Made by a program: the position numbers and the translations under genes. A DNA stretch of 64,000 bases from Climacium dendroides (taxonomy: Eukaryota; Streptophyta; Bryopsida; Hypnales; Climaciaceae): positions 4,526,001-4,590,000 of the forward strand of contig OX467092.1 in NCBI GenBank assembly GCA_950106755.1. Reading direction: 5' to 3'. Position 1 is the stretch's first letter. Every line of letters begins with the position of its first letter. Below the pieces are notes generated by a model, which was not told where the DNA came from, ran no database searches, and saw only the letters and a program-made list of their open reading frames with translations. Positions 22,907 through 34,560 of this stretch are shown here, one piece after another.

Positions 22907-24362
22907 CGCAAACAGTCTCTGATTATAGCCGTCTGCCTTTGTCTTCTTCCCACCAGTTATCATCTTCCTAAGCTCTGTGGGCTCTCTTGGTGGAGTTGGA
23001 CTTCCCATACTTGTCCACACAGACCTTGATGCAAGAATATTGGTGGACCATGTTGGCATGAAGATCTGGAAATGGTTCACCCGATTATAGTATGCCGAGA
23101 TTTTCCTGATGACATTGTCATCTTTGTTCCAAACCACAAAACAGTCCCACTTTTTGAACTTCGCCTTTTTGTCATCAGGAATTTGCTCCATCCCTTGCAT
23201 TCGCTGAGACGCTGCCACGCAATGTTGGCCATTCACCATCCAGAACTTGGCGTCCTTGACATCGTCAAACCTTGTTGGCCTTGTCTTTACTCCTTGGGGA
23301 TAGGCGCAGAGGGTCATCTTCTTGTCAGGGTCGAGCATGTTCACCAGGAAGTTCAACGCCCTCAGTACACCCTTCTCTTCCAATTCTCGAATGTTGAGAT
23401 TTTGAGGTGGCTTCTCCAGCTGGTCTATGGAAATCTCAAACTTTTGACCAATCCCTTCGACGTACGATTCCGTGCATGCAGACCAATAATCGGAATACGA
23501 TTTACACGCCACCTCGTAGTCGATGTCCTTTATGTTTCCGCCGAGGTCCTGTGGAATGTCTACAATCTCGGATGACAGACTGCTTTCAGGTACTAGCGAT
23601 GTCCTTCCTTTCAAAGTTCGGGGTTTTGGCGTAGTAGACGGAGACCCTGACGGATCTCCTCGACTGAATCGCTCGGTTTGTTTCAGACGTGTGTGGCTTC
23701 GACCAGTCTCTAGTGTTACAAGCACGAGGGATCCATGGCTGGGCTGGTTGCTGTAATCCCTCGTAAGTGAGACTGGCTGCAGTCTGTCACTCTTGCTTGC
23801 TAGTGATGTCTTGAAATTACCAAACCCGTTGATGAGTGAATTCACCCTCGATGCCAGTGTAACTGACTGCAGAGGGCCTCCATCTTTGTTTTGCCACCTC
23901 TTCTCCTCTAGCTGCTTCTCAATAGTCTTTTGCAGCGCTTAATAGTCTGTGTTTTCCAATGTCTTGTAGTACGCAGACACGGAGAAGGAACACTTCCAGC
24001 TATTCACAACGTAGGAGAATATGTACTCCTCCGTTTGGTTGGGGTCGACGGTTTTACAACAAATGAAGAGCAAGCCATTTGGACCTGTCAGGACCTCCCG
24101 CATAGCCTCCGTTAGTGTTACGGGGAGGTTGTCTTCCACTTTCTTGTATTTGGTTTTGAATGACAGGTGTTTCGTCATGGGAACAAGGACAATAGTCCAA
24201 TACTCAACTTCATGGGGTTCTTGCCACTCCCAACATTCACCGAGCATGTCGGCGTCGCCGTACTCGTCGCGGTCTTCTTCAGGAATGGAAAACCGCTTCA
24301 GGTACACCTGCAAACCGGAAACCTGTGCGTCCATTCCTGCAATGGTATCACACAGTCCCAAC

Positions 24363-24947
24363 TGTTAACTCGACTCGAGTTAAATATTATTTAGTCATAA
24401 ATGTATTTTCAGGAGCATGGTGGTTTGCTTGACATTCTGCGGGTGAAGTGTGTTATTGATGTTACTCATTTAGTTCGATGCTTACCGTTTGCATTGTTTT
24501 TAACTCGGGTCGAGTTAAGCATTCTATTTTGATAAGGTTTGAGTTGTTCTTGTCTTCCTAGGAAAATAGTTTTTTTTACAAGTATGTTATCTGTCGGATT
24601 GGATTATTTCCGGAGTTCTATATTTGGTCTTGTTATGTATGTGAATTCAGTATTTACTCACTATTTCACTCGAACCGAGTTAAATAGATTCGGTTACCAA
24701 ATTAACCAATGGAGGTTTGCCGTTGGCATTTAACTCGGCTCGAGTTAAACTTGTCGTCAGGATTGGTTTGCAATATGTTTCTGGGCTTTCTTCATCCACA
24801 GATTACATCGTGCATGGTCATTACAGTCAAGTCGCGTACAATTTTAACTCGAATCGAGTTAAAATCTAGCGATGCTTTGAAAGAAAAGCTTCTGAATACC
24901 TAGTTATCGAGTTAAACTAGCATCGAGTTAAATTGCTTCGTGTTAAA
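24363..24947. repeat. Palindrome cluster upstream of the ParB/methyltransferase-like gene
   Basis: Copies of AACTCG-NNN-CGAGTT (usually inside TTTAA...TTAAA) lie at 24363-24386 (spacer ACT), 24499-24518 (GGT), 24664-24685 (one arm CACTCG), 24728-24750 (GCT) and 24841-24864 (AAT). Half-sites continue at 24906-24947. The outer sites abut the 5' acceptor of the first visible exon. The 3-nt spacer varies while the arms are kept, which points to a protein-binding or recombination site rather than plain duplication. Confidence 0.9.
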
Positions 24948-24959
24948 CGTACATCGTGA

Positions 24960-25590
24960 TTGGTTTTAGGGTTTAGGGTTTCTACTGGATTTACTTTGAT
25001 GTGTGAATTGAATGGGTTCAAACAGTTGCACACAATGAAAATTGCAATGCCACAAAAACTATGAATTCAATGCCACAAATCTAAAAGCTCAGAAATTGAG
25101 AATGCAGATGCACAACAGGATTGGAATGAAAGAAGGATTGCAATAGAAGGAGGATTGCAATTCTAGACCAATTCTGTACGAGCTAGAAATTTTACGTACC
25201 TACAGACTTCAATTCTATACGACTGACAAACAGGAACAGAAACCCGAACAAGCTTAGACACAACAACTCCCAAAAATCTGAAAGCAGAGCAGCAATGGAA
25301 TCCCAGAAACCCTAAACGCTGCGCCCTTTACTTTGCTCTGTGAATTGAATGGATTCAAACAGTTGCACACAATGAGAAATGCAAGGCCACAGAAACTATG
25401 TATTCCATTCTACAAATCTAAAAGCTCAACAACTGAGTATGCAGATGCACAGCATAATTACAATGAAAGAAGGATTGCACAGCAGGATGCACAGCAGGAT
25501 TAGAATGAAGGAGGATTGCAATGAAAGTAAAATTCAGTACAAGGTAGGAATTTTGCATACCAGGAACAGAAACCTGAAGAAGCTCAGATG
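24960..25590. repeat. Tandem duplication, ~345-bp unit, with telomere-like start
   Basis: The block starting near 24985 (TTTACTTTG, then GTGTGAATTGAATG and GTTCAAACAGTTGCACAC) is repeated near 25327 with modest divergence. AAACCCTAAACGCTG-type tracts lie at the unit edges (25308 and 26255) and GGGTTTAGGGTTT at 24968. There is no coding potential. Confidence 0.7.
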
Positions 25591-26206
25591 GGTAAGTGTA
25601 CACTAGACCCTTGTACTTTTCATGTCACAATTCAATTTTCTCAAAGAACGTGGTTTTCTACAAGGTGTTATTCATATTTAAAGGTCGTTTTTACAACTTT
25701 TGTTTTATTTTTCTAGATGCTAGATATGTCTAGTTTGCATGTGCATTATAAGATTTGTTGAAAAACTTCTTTGAGTGTGTTAAATTTGTACTTTTGTGAA
25801 TTATTTATAAGAAGTCACAGTCAATTTTGTACTACAATCATGTGAAAAAGTACAAAATTTTTGGTCTTAGGAAACTTCAATTTTGATTTCCTTTCTCTAG
25901 AATAGACATCAATAGATCTTCTATTAGGATTTATTGTTGAATTTACAATCACATCATTCTTGTAGCAAAGATCTAAAAAAATAGTATTATTTTAGTTGGG
26001 AATGGATAAGTTGGTGAAAAGTGAGCAATTTCAAAATCAACTCTAAGATTTTAGATTCTATTGGCTAGTTCTAGAATGGCTAAGTGATGGAATTTGAAAT
26101 TTTTGGTTTTTCCACCTTCTATTTCACTTTCTTTAGTAAATTTGTACTTTTAAAGTACTAAAATTTTGCCAAAAGTGTATGGGATCTAGTGTACTTTCAC
26201 CCAGAT
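25586..26206. mobile_element. 613-bp inverted-repeat element with 4-bp duplication AGAT
   Basis: The ends are GGGTAAGTGTACACTAGACC (25590) and, on the other strand, GGGTGAAAGTACACTAGATC (26202). AGAT flanks both sides. The interior is AT-rich and non-coding. It sits in the second unit of the 345-bp tandem duplication, whose first unit is uninterrupted. The superfamily is unclear. Confidence 0.65.
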
Positions 26207-26619
26207 GCACGAACTCCAAAACATCCAAAAACGGAGCAGCAACGGAATCCCACAAACCCTAAACGCTGTGCCCCCACAGAACTAGACACGAGCTGCACAC
26301 AGGAACTCCAAAACGGAATCCAACAAACCCTACACGCTGCCTCTCCCCACGAGCTTCACACACCCTAAATCCAAATCGGAAACTCGCCAACTACTGACCA
26401 GTCGCCGAAACGTGCCACCACTCGCCGACTGAAAACAAGACTACGCAAATCCAAATCGGAAGCTCGCAAACTGAAAACAGAAAACAAGACTACGCAGACA
26501 CAAATCACAACTACTGACCACTCGCCAACTACTGACCACAAATCACACAAAAACTCTCTCATGCAAGCATGAGCTGGAACAACAGCGCATTTCGAAGAGG
26601 CTAGGGTTCCAGCGCGCGG

Positions 26620-26705
26620 ACGAAGGAACTCGAGTTTCGGGGAGGCGTGCAATCTGTCCCGGACGAAGAACTCGGGTTTCGGGGAGGCGTGCAATCTGGG
26701 CCCTC
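26620..26705. repeat. Direct repeat, ~40 bp, two copies
   Basis: GGACGAAG(GA)AACTCG(A/G)GTTTCGGGGAGGCGTGCAATCTG occurs twice in a row, ending near 26660 and 26700. Confidence 0.75.
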
Positions 26706-26709
26706 CATT

Positions 26710-28740
26710 GCAATTGATCATTCAGATTGATGATTGCTGTCTCCAACGCATTCAACCTCCAAATTTGGCATTAATGACATGTTGGTTATGGTAATGAAGT
26801 TGCTGATTTGGGTTTGGGGCATGCTGATTTTTAATTTTTTTAATTAATTTCTTTGACACAAACGGTAGGAGGTCCATACATGGATTTTCTAAGGATCTAG
26901 AATTGAAATTAGGGTAGGTAAAACATCTTCAAATTTTTTTCAATAAATTTTTCCTAAAAGACAAGTAGAATTCACATCTAACCCAAAATGTTTCATATTT
27001 GGGGGAGCTTTTTGTAATTAGTTATTCAATTTTGCAATTGAAATGGCATAGGGCTCCAAAATGGCTCACCTCCTACAATGTACATTTTTGGAACATTACT
27101 AAGGACTATGGAAAAAAAAATGTACAAATAGTGTACATTTAAGAAGGTGGGCCATTTTAGAAAGAGTGCTATTTTAGGACCTCATACCTTAGTACATTTC
27201 ATCCTGAAATTGTCAATATCATAACTCTAAACCCCTCATGTATTTTCATAAATACATGTTGTATACTTCATATATCACATTTCTTTATGGGATTCTTAAT
27301 ATTTCATTGATAGTCATCAATATTGAAAAGGTATGACAAAAATTACGATACGATTTGAAGCTAGTGAAACAAATTATAAACTTTATCATCCCCACATTAC
27401 TAATTATTCAATACACTCTATTCCTACTACAATGTGCTTGAAGATTCTTGAATGTTCTTTTCTTCACATCTTAAGAGTACCTTTTCTTTATTGATTCTTA
27501 CGAAATTTAATCATATAATACCAAATGTCCTCACTCTTTACAATTCCATCTTATAATTAATTTTTACTATTTGTGTGTATATATTAGGGTTCAAGTGAAA
27601 TCTAAAATGAACTCATAAATGCCAAAGGCACCCAAATATGGTGTTTGCAAAACTTTGAAGTTAAATAAATCTTAACCAACTTAGTACTTTTAGTAGTTAA
27701 TATTTTTGAATGTTCTTCTTGAAGTCTAGATTTACCTCCAAAAGTCTGATCTTGAAATTAAATGACAATGATTTTTCTATAAGAGATTTTGTGCAAGAGT
27801 ACCCTGCGTAATCTTGACTTTCTTAAGTGTTAAGAGCTCTTAGAAATGAGCCTCAAATTATACAGTACATCTTGGAGAAAAAATCAGATTCTAAATTCAT
27901 TTTAAAATGTTGTAGAGAGAATTTCAAGAAGTCGTAAATTCATTCGGGTTCTTCAAGTAAGGCAAGTGAACCTCCAATTTTTTTGGTCATGGACTTTTTA
28001 GATTTCACTTGCAAAAAAGACTTCAATTGTTTTTTGCTATTTTAGCACCTTCATAATCAAACGTTATAATCTTTCACTCCATAAGTGATATTGTTGTACT
28101 TTTTTTTCACGTGAATTTCATGACTTTATATTGATTTGGACATTAAAGGACAGGGCAAGGTTCTTGACCCCATTTTCTTTATTTCACGTAGAAGGTCATT
28201 CAAAGTGACCACCAATATCATATTTTTTTGAATGCTTGAGTTTAGGATTGATTGCAACTTGGACAACATGTTTCCCATTTTTTTTCACATGAATGTCCAC
28301 TATTATATAGTTTTGGACATTAAAGTACAAGGCAAGGTTCTGGCCTTCATTTTTTATTTCACATACAAGGTCATTCAAAGAGACCAACAATTGCCTACAT
28401 CTGTGTCTAAATTCTTGAGTTTATGAGTGATTGCAAGTCGAACAATATGATTTCCTTTTTTTTAAAATGATTTATTCTATTGACGATATACTAGGGCTTG
28501 GATGCTATTGCAATATTTTCAAAATCAAATTATTCATGCTCAAAGTAGAATTCAAAAAGATCCTTCCAAAAATTTAAACTACCAAAAATAGCAATCAAGT
28601 AAGGGTTCATATAACTTCAAAGTTCTTTACACACAACATTTTGAAAGAACATGCTCAAAGTAGAATTCAAATTTTTTGAATTCCATTATTTTTTTGTTTT
28701 GTTTTCACTCTTATTAATATTGTATTCATTCTTATTAATA
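26710..28740. other. AT-rich intergenic DNA, no gene seen
   Basis: About 2 kb with no supported exon. One imperfect ~180-bp duplication is visible: 'GACATTAAAG(G/T)ACA(G/A)GGCAAGGTTCT' followed by 'CATTCAAAGTGACCA' near 28140-28210 and again near 28315-28385. Confidence 0.5.
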
Positions 28741-28751
28741 TTGTTTTCAAG

Positions 28752-29223
28752 ATGCTCCATCCAGACATAGAGGATGGGCTTATTGTTAGAGAAGTTGGCA
28801 CTCGCCATGGCATTGACAAAAACACCCCTTTGTCACAAGGATTATCTTCATCATGTGGTGCATACAATGTTCCAGAACTCCCAGTCTTTATTGATGACGA
28901 CGTAGGAGAAATTGGTATTTCTAATACTGAAGAAGAGCCGATGGTCTTCAAAGACAAAGATCCCAAAGTGTGGGGTAGTTCGGCCTAATCCTCATGTTCT
29001 TTTTGAAGACCTATTGACATTAGTAGATGAATATGATTTGCATGATCACCGGATAGCCGATCTTCAAGCCATTCGAGGGAAGTATAAGAGTATGGTAGCA
29101 CGAGGGGTTGCCAATGTTGGAGCATTCAATAGTACTTGGTCTTTCCCTGAATTGCTTGGTGATAACAGTTTGATACGTCGCAAAGGATTCTTAGAACCGA
29201 AGTCCAGGAAAGTTCAAAAGTAG
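28752..29223 (+). pseudogene. Fragment of an unrecognised protein gene, one frameshift
   Basis: The frame opens with MLHPDIEDGLIVREVG and runs to DPKVWG near 28975. The neighbouring frame then takes over with VVRPNPHVLFEDLLTLVDEY and continues to a stop at 29221-29223 (RKVQK). Codon usage and a continuous sensible protein across the shift suggest a single-base indel in a real gene or a gene fragment. No family is recognised. The DNA around it is AT-rich with no other exons. Confidence 0.4.
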
Positions 29224-30440
29224 CATGTCATTGATACATGGTAGGTAAAGGTTTAGCCATTTAATTGTAGGTCTACAAGTATTATATGTCAACACTATTT
29301 AGAAAAAATGAAAGAATATGTTCTTTTGAAATTTTTGAGTAATTTAATGCCTTAGATTTCTTTATGATTTACATTCTTATAATCTAAAGACACAAATAAT
29401 CCTACATGTTTTAATTTGCAATGCCATGGCACAAATTAGAGTGTTTGAATCTTATATTACAAGCATTATGAATTTGATTTTCTCTTCTATTTTGTATATA
29501 ATTGAAGTTAATTATTTTAAAAAATAATAATAATAGAGTTTCTATTCTATTGATTTTTCCAAAATTTAAATGAATTTATTGAATACAAATTTATCACAAT
29601 TCAAAATTCTTAATACAACAAATTTCAATTAACTCACAAATGACCAAATAGGTTACTTTGGATTTTCTGAGAACTTGTGAGTCCTCTATTGGTTTTATGA
29701 TTTAGAATCTTTACATGAATTTCATATAGTGGATGTCATTCATTCAAATTTATACGTGAAGCTTTGTTTCATGTCATTCCAAAAAAATTTCCAGAAGTCT
29801 TAAGTTTAATTTTTTATGTTAAAATTGGGTAGTAAAAAATTTATTTCAAAAGAAATATTGTATGTTTTTTTAATTGCATGAAATGATACTTTCTCCTCAA
29901 CTTCTAAACCATTTAATTTTTAATTATGGAATAGAAGTTATGATTGTATACATTGATACCTACACCTAACTTTTGAACCATTTAAAATTTTAATTATGAA
30001 ATAAAAGTTACAAAGAGTTTCATTTTGCAAAAAAGGAAAGGTCTCTAAACCTTAAGAATACTCAATTTCAAGAGTTGCCAATATGAATTCTCAATTCCAC
30101 AAAGCTTCAAAAAATATGCAACAACTTGGACCAAATGTCAATTCTCCTTGTCTTTCAAGGAAAATTTACTGAAAAATATTTCAAGATGTTTCACCTCCCT
30201 AAAATTCAGTTCCAAACCTTAGATGGTTGACTTATGAACTTCGTACCTTAATTGGTGAGTTCAGTTCTGTACTAAGGAATGGACCAGTAGTAGGAGTTGG
30301 GCTAAGCGAGACGGAGTTGCTGCGCGAGAGGGAGTGGAGGGAGTGCAGCCGGGTAGGAGTGCAAGCCGGGCAGTTGGTCCTGGTAGGAGTGCAAGCTGGG
30401 CAGTTGGTCCTAGCAGCCTGGCCAGGGCCCATTGCCTGCC
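29224..30440. other. AT-rich intergenic DNA, no gene seen
   Basis: No supported coding exon or inverted repeat was found. The final 200 bp turn GC-richer, with a duplicated GTAGGAGTGCAAGC(C/T)GGGCAGTTGGTCCT at 30352-30410. Confidence 0.5.
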
Positions 30441-30444
30441 ACAG

Positions 30445-30475
30445 AGGCCCCCCTTTCTCTCGAAGGGGGGTGTTT
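30445..30475. mobile_element. Isolated element end matching the 30550-31935 termini
   Basis: CCCCCCTTTCTCTCGAAGGGGGGTGTTTAAC has the same order (C-run, T-rich spacer, CTCGA, G-run, TGTTTAAC) as the right terminus at 31905-31935, and faces the left terminus at 30550. Between them lie only 74 bp, including AAACCCTAAACCCTAAAC. Confidence 0.6.
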
Positions 30476-30549
30476 AACGTCGCGCAAACCCTAAACCCTA
30501 AACAATAGCTGGTCAATCGTAATCGGAACTGAACCTGCAAATGTCGGAC

Positions 30550-31935
30550 GTTAAACACCCCCCCTCAAGCAAAAAGGGGGTTCTGGTAGACACAGTGGGC
30601 CCCTACTTCTCCTCTGTTCCCTCTGTCCGTTCCCTTCGTCTTTTGCCTTCGTTCTTCCTTTTCTCCTCCCTCTCTTGCTCCCTTGCTTCCTTCCTTGACT
30701 CCTATCATTTAGCCACAGGTTTCTTTAGCTTCAACCTCATGTTTTTGCCTTTATCCCCTAATTGTCCAAGGCATCGAATTTTCGCGTTTCAAATATTGTG
30801 ATGTTGAATAAAGCCTTAAGAATCAATTTTCTTTTCCTATGTGATTTCTAACGTGTTTAGTTTGAATTGTACAGTTACAATTCAAAAAAAATTGATTGAA
30901 CTTATCAAAATGTTGGCTTTTGTTCAATTTCAAGCAAATCTCGAGAAGCTAAAAACAAGCCTTAAGCATTTAGGATTAAATGTTTTCTTTTGCATCAAAT
31001 GTTTTATTTAAAATTTCATTTCAAATACTTCTTAAGCACCATTCATTCCAAAAGCATGGTTATAGTCTTCATCAATATTTTTTTAAAACAAATTCAACCA
31101 TAGGATTCTTTGGTTAACTTGTTCAAGTACATTGTTCTAAGATTATAAAATGACTTTTACTACCAATTGCAAGTTCAATGTCCTAAAAGTTAAATTTAAA
31201 TGTAGGCTTCACTAGCACTTCTAAAAGGTGAAGGCTTTTGTATTTCAACATTTTTAGAAAAGAAATATGTATGTGTTATAACTTGTCCATGTAGTCAATA
31301 TGTTGAAAAAGTCAATATGTTCAAAAACCTTCCAAATTTCTTTTCACATATGAAATCTAAAAAGTTGGTCACCCCCAAAATATATGAGGTTATAAGGCCC
31401 AACATGCACAACCCCAATCAATTTATGGCTTTCCAAAATCTATTCTACAATTTTTGAAAATGAATTTCTTATGTGATTTTATTTCCACAATCTAGTGTAT
31501 TTGAGGCTCATTTCCAAGAACCCTCAATACTACGTGAAGTCAAGATTGAAATGGGTAGCCTTGCGCAAAATCTTGAATAGAAAAATCATAATCATCTATT
31601 TTAAAAATCGGATTTTTAATGCTAAAATGAAACTTCAAATATAGTTTTGCAAAAAAATAAACTAATAGAAATAGAAAGTTGGTTAGGTTTTATTTACCTT
31701 TACAATATTTGAAACTTGAAAATCTGGTGCCTTGAATGATTAAGGGTTAAACACAAAGACACAAGGTTGAGGTTGAAAACATCCGTGGCCAAAGGATAAG
31801 AGTGAAGGAAGAGAGCAAGGGAGCAAGAGAGGGAGGGAGAAGAGGAGGAGCCAAGGCAGGACAGCGAAGGGAACGGACAGAGGGAACTACTAGGAAGAGC
31901 AGGCCCCCCCTTTTGCTCGAGGGGGGGTGTTTAAC
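30550..31935. mobile_element. 1386-bp element with GTTAAACACCCCCCC inverted ends
   Basis: Left: GTTAAACACCCCCCCTCAAG. Right, on the minus strand: GTTAAACACCCCCCCTCGAG. Homology extends inward through the poly-pyrimidine 'CTCTGTTCCCTCTGTCCGTTCCCTTCG' stretch (30610-30645) and its mirror (31860-31890). A left flank AAATGTCGGAC and right flank AAATGCCGGAC (4 bp off the end) may be an imperfect duplication. The interior has no gene. The superfamily is unknown. Confidence 0.65.
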
Positions 31936-32570
31936 CCTTAAATGCCGGACCCATGACCATTGATTTCAAGCCTTAGTGCCCATCACTTATTTTTCTTCCA
32001 TTCTGCAAGTACATATACATGAAAATTTTTATATTTATTTCTTAGAGATGAAACTACATGTCTTCTTTAGATCACAAAAAATTTAGATTTTTTTGGAGCA
32101 AAATTGATTTTTTTGATAATTTCTGAAGAAAAAGTGAAGACAAATCATATCAAATAGAATATTAGTTAAAAAAATCCAAAATTTTCACCATGTGTATATA
32201 TTATAGTGATAAACATCATGGTGTAAACTCAATTTCCGTGTCATCCTATAAATAGAATTCTATAGAAATTGAAAATACACCCAAAGTTCATTGGAGTAGA
32301 AATTAATGTACATGACCTTCGTTTCACTAGTTCAGCTCAAACTCAGAAAACAACATTTTTGTAGAGAGATTTCATATTTAGAGCAAGGAACCACAACTTC
32401 CCAAAATACACTGACTGAAATAGCATATTTTGTAATCCATTTTTTTACTTAATCCTCAACTACATACCCACAAACACTAGTTAGACTAAAAACTCAATTG
32501 GATACTCTTTGTAACTCAACATGAAAGATCAACAACAAGAAGTGGATGAAAAAATGCTTCTCATTTCTCT
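31936..32570. other. AT-rich intergenic DNA, no gene seen
   Basis: No supported feature was found apart from general AT richness. Confidence 0.4.
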
Positions 32571-32574
32571 TGAG

Positions 32575-32660
32575 AACCCTAGACTGTCATTCAAACCCTA
32601 GACTGTCATCCAAACCCTAGACTGTCACCCAAACCCTGGACTGTCATCCTAAACCCTAAT
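32575..32660 (+). repeat. Tandem 19-bp telomere-like repeat
   Basis: Four to five copies of AAACCCTAGACTGTCATCC with small variation, ending AAACCCTAATCC. The AAACCCTA core is that of the Arabidopsis-type telomere repeat. Confidence 0.8.
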
Positions 32661-32724
32661 CCTATGCAATTTGCACTGGCGGCATTCCAAGGTTAACGTC
32701 CAGCCCTGCAAATTGCATAGGATT
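32658..32724. repeat. Perfect 18-bp inverted repeat (foldback)
   Basis: AATCCTATGCAATTTGCA at 32658-32675 is mirrored by TGCAAATTGCATAGGATT at 32707-32724, with a 31-bp loop. It lies directly after the telomere-like tandem repeat. Confidence 0.9.
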
Positions 32725-33754
32725 CTTCCTTTTCTTTTCCTGAATTCGACAAAACAGTCAATTAATATCGACATTTGGTTCTGGAAATAGGAGCTTTTTT
32801 GCGTAAAAAAGTTATACTGGCGACATCGAGCTAAATATTCTTAAGTAGCTAAAAGTGGAAGATTCTAGGCTGTCAGAAATTAATAAATGCACTTGTCAAC
32901 GGGAACAAAAGTGCCGGCGTATTTCTATTTGCGGTTCATGAGAAACATTTGAAAATCCCGCGCCTTGTTCCCGGGATAACCTTTGCGTAATGCGTTTAGC
33001 GGCAAGAGTGTTCCTCTCCCTTTCCCTCATGCGAACTTCCCATTCTCATTTCCGCTGTCCACAATCAGAATCCTCCCTTAGACAGAACTTTCCATTGTCA
33101 TTTTCGCCGTCCGCACTCATACACCTCCCTCACGCACAGCTCCCCGTTGTCATTTTCGTCGCCTGCACTGAGAATCCTACATCTCTTTTCGTAGTATGCC
33201 ACACACTCGATCTAACAAAGGTCATTTTATTACGTCTTTACTAGGACAGTAAGTAGGCATCTTTGATTTTCGTAAGGGTCATTGGCGACAATTCATTTGA
33301 TTGGATTCCGGGTTTGGGTACGCAATACATGTCCCTCAATCTCTCTTCATTTTCTTCCAACAATCGTTTTGTTTTTTCCATCAAGCATTGTCATTCTATC
33401 TCTCATGCGGCCTCTCTGACAATATGCTCCGCGTATCTACAGTGCACATCATTTGAATTTGTGTCTTCTGAATTTTACGTAATCCAGTTGTGGGACAGTG
33501 GAGAGTACGCGGATTTCATAGGGTGATTGAAAACGTCTTGTTTGCTGCTTGTAATTTTCTGTAGATTTTGAGGTCTTTCAGTGTTTTCATTTCGGATATG
33601 GGACTTATTGCGATCAACTCGGCAAGGCTCTGCGTCACATTCCATGGTTAATGGTCTAGTTTGTGGAAATGAAATCCCCGAATACTCGCCGCATTTTTAG
33701 GATGATCACTATATAACGTAATATGAGAAACCTCCGTGAATTGCGGGAACGAAC

Positions 33755-34479
33755 TTCCACTCGACCCGAGTTAAAATATGAGTACATCATTCGACGAGAA
33801 TCGTATTACAGGAGGAATTTCAACTCGACCCGAGTTAAACTATTAGTACATCATTCAACGAGAATTGTGTTACAAGATGAATTTCAACTCGACCCGAGTT
33901 AAATCATATGGGAGGAAATGATTTAATCTCACTTCTACCTGGTAGAGGACAAAAGTAACTGTAAGTTTGGGTTATACGAATAGAACCGTTATTTTCTATT
34001 TAACTCGAGTCGAGTTGACTTTGTTTTACCTTTAGGGCATGGTGTCTTGTTTCAGAAATGAATTCATATCTATGATCATATGGAACCATATGAACTTTGA
34101 TATTCAGTCAGCCATGAAATTCTGCAATGTCACATTGTATCTAATCGTACAAGTACTTTATCTCGTATCGAGTTAAATGTTGAAGTATATTTTAGATAAA
34201 ATTCTTCTCGCGAAAGGTATCATGTGCTCTCAATCCTAGTTCATTTAACTCGAATCGAGTTGATAATTTCAGGTGGCATATTCACTCTCTTCAAACTGAT
34301 TTCTTGATTTACTGACCTGAAATAATCTATTACTGATTTCGTCCGTAGGATATTTTAATGTTCTGTATATTTCGCCCTCGTAAGATCAATCATCGATGCC
34401 CTCTAAGTTAACTCGATTCTAGTTAAAGCTCAGTATCTTACAAGGTCGTTACTTACAGTTAACTTGAGTCGAGTTAAGT
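33755..34479. repeat. Palindrome cluster upstream of the DUF7869-like gene
   Basis: Eight sites of AACTCG-NNN-CGAGTT or near matches: 33755-33777 (ACC), 33817-33839 (ACC), 33881-33904 (ACC), 33998-34019 (AGT), 34157-34178 (arm ATCTCG), 34243-34263 (AAT), 34406-34428 (GATTCTAGTT half) and 34457-34479 (AACTTG arm). The first three sit in a ~65-bp tandem repeat (AGTACATCATTC(G/A)ACGAGAAT). The cluster ends 80 bp before the ATG at 34561. The same family flanks the ParB/methyltransferase-like gene. Confidence 0.9.
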
Positions 34480-34560
34480 ATATTCATCCGCACGGTCATA
34501 TCAAATGATTCAATATTAGTATCCATGTTTAATAAGTTGTTAATTTCACGTAGAGTTGAG

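Larger units (their letters stand above)
20389..24361 (-). pseudogene. ParB-like plus beta-class DNA methyltransferase-like gene (three exons visible)
   Basis: Minus-strand exons 24361-22907, 22771-21433 and 21309-20389 join in phase 0 (donors GCG|GTAAAT and TGG|GTAAGT; acceptors AACAG, CTGCAG, ATACAG); a 5' exon is probably missing. The first exon has FWMVNGQHCVAASQRM, like the GxxRxxA box of ParB-type domains. The second has MAIIDFRNIPG followed by FFEKFMGIL and VYLWITGD, as in motif IV of N6/N4 methyltransferases (DPPY degraded to DFRN). The exon 2-3 junction forms PRDVVLSYFAGG-KLTCAAW then DHYIVGDSKKKNEF, like motif I (DPFAGSGTT) in the late position typical of the beta class. The last exon has a SUMO-interaction-like DLVEIDDDEE and a coiled coil. 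Breaks: TAA at 23939-23941, TAG at 22715-22717 and a frameshift near 21790. ParB-methyltransferase fusions are common in phages and plasmids; this would be a eukaryotic, decayed relative. Family calls are by motif only. Confidence 0.6.

Noticed and set aside
20261..34479. Prokaryotic parS sites or operators, read literally
   Set aside because: The palindromes lie in introns of a split eukaryotic gene; resemblance to a ParB-site system is only an analogy, kept as a hypothesis.
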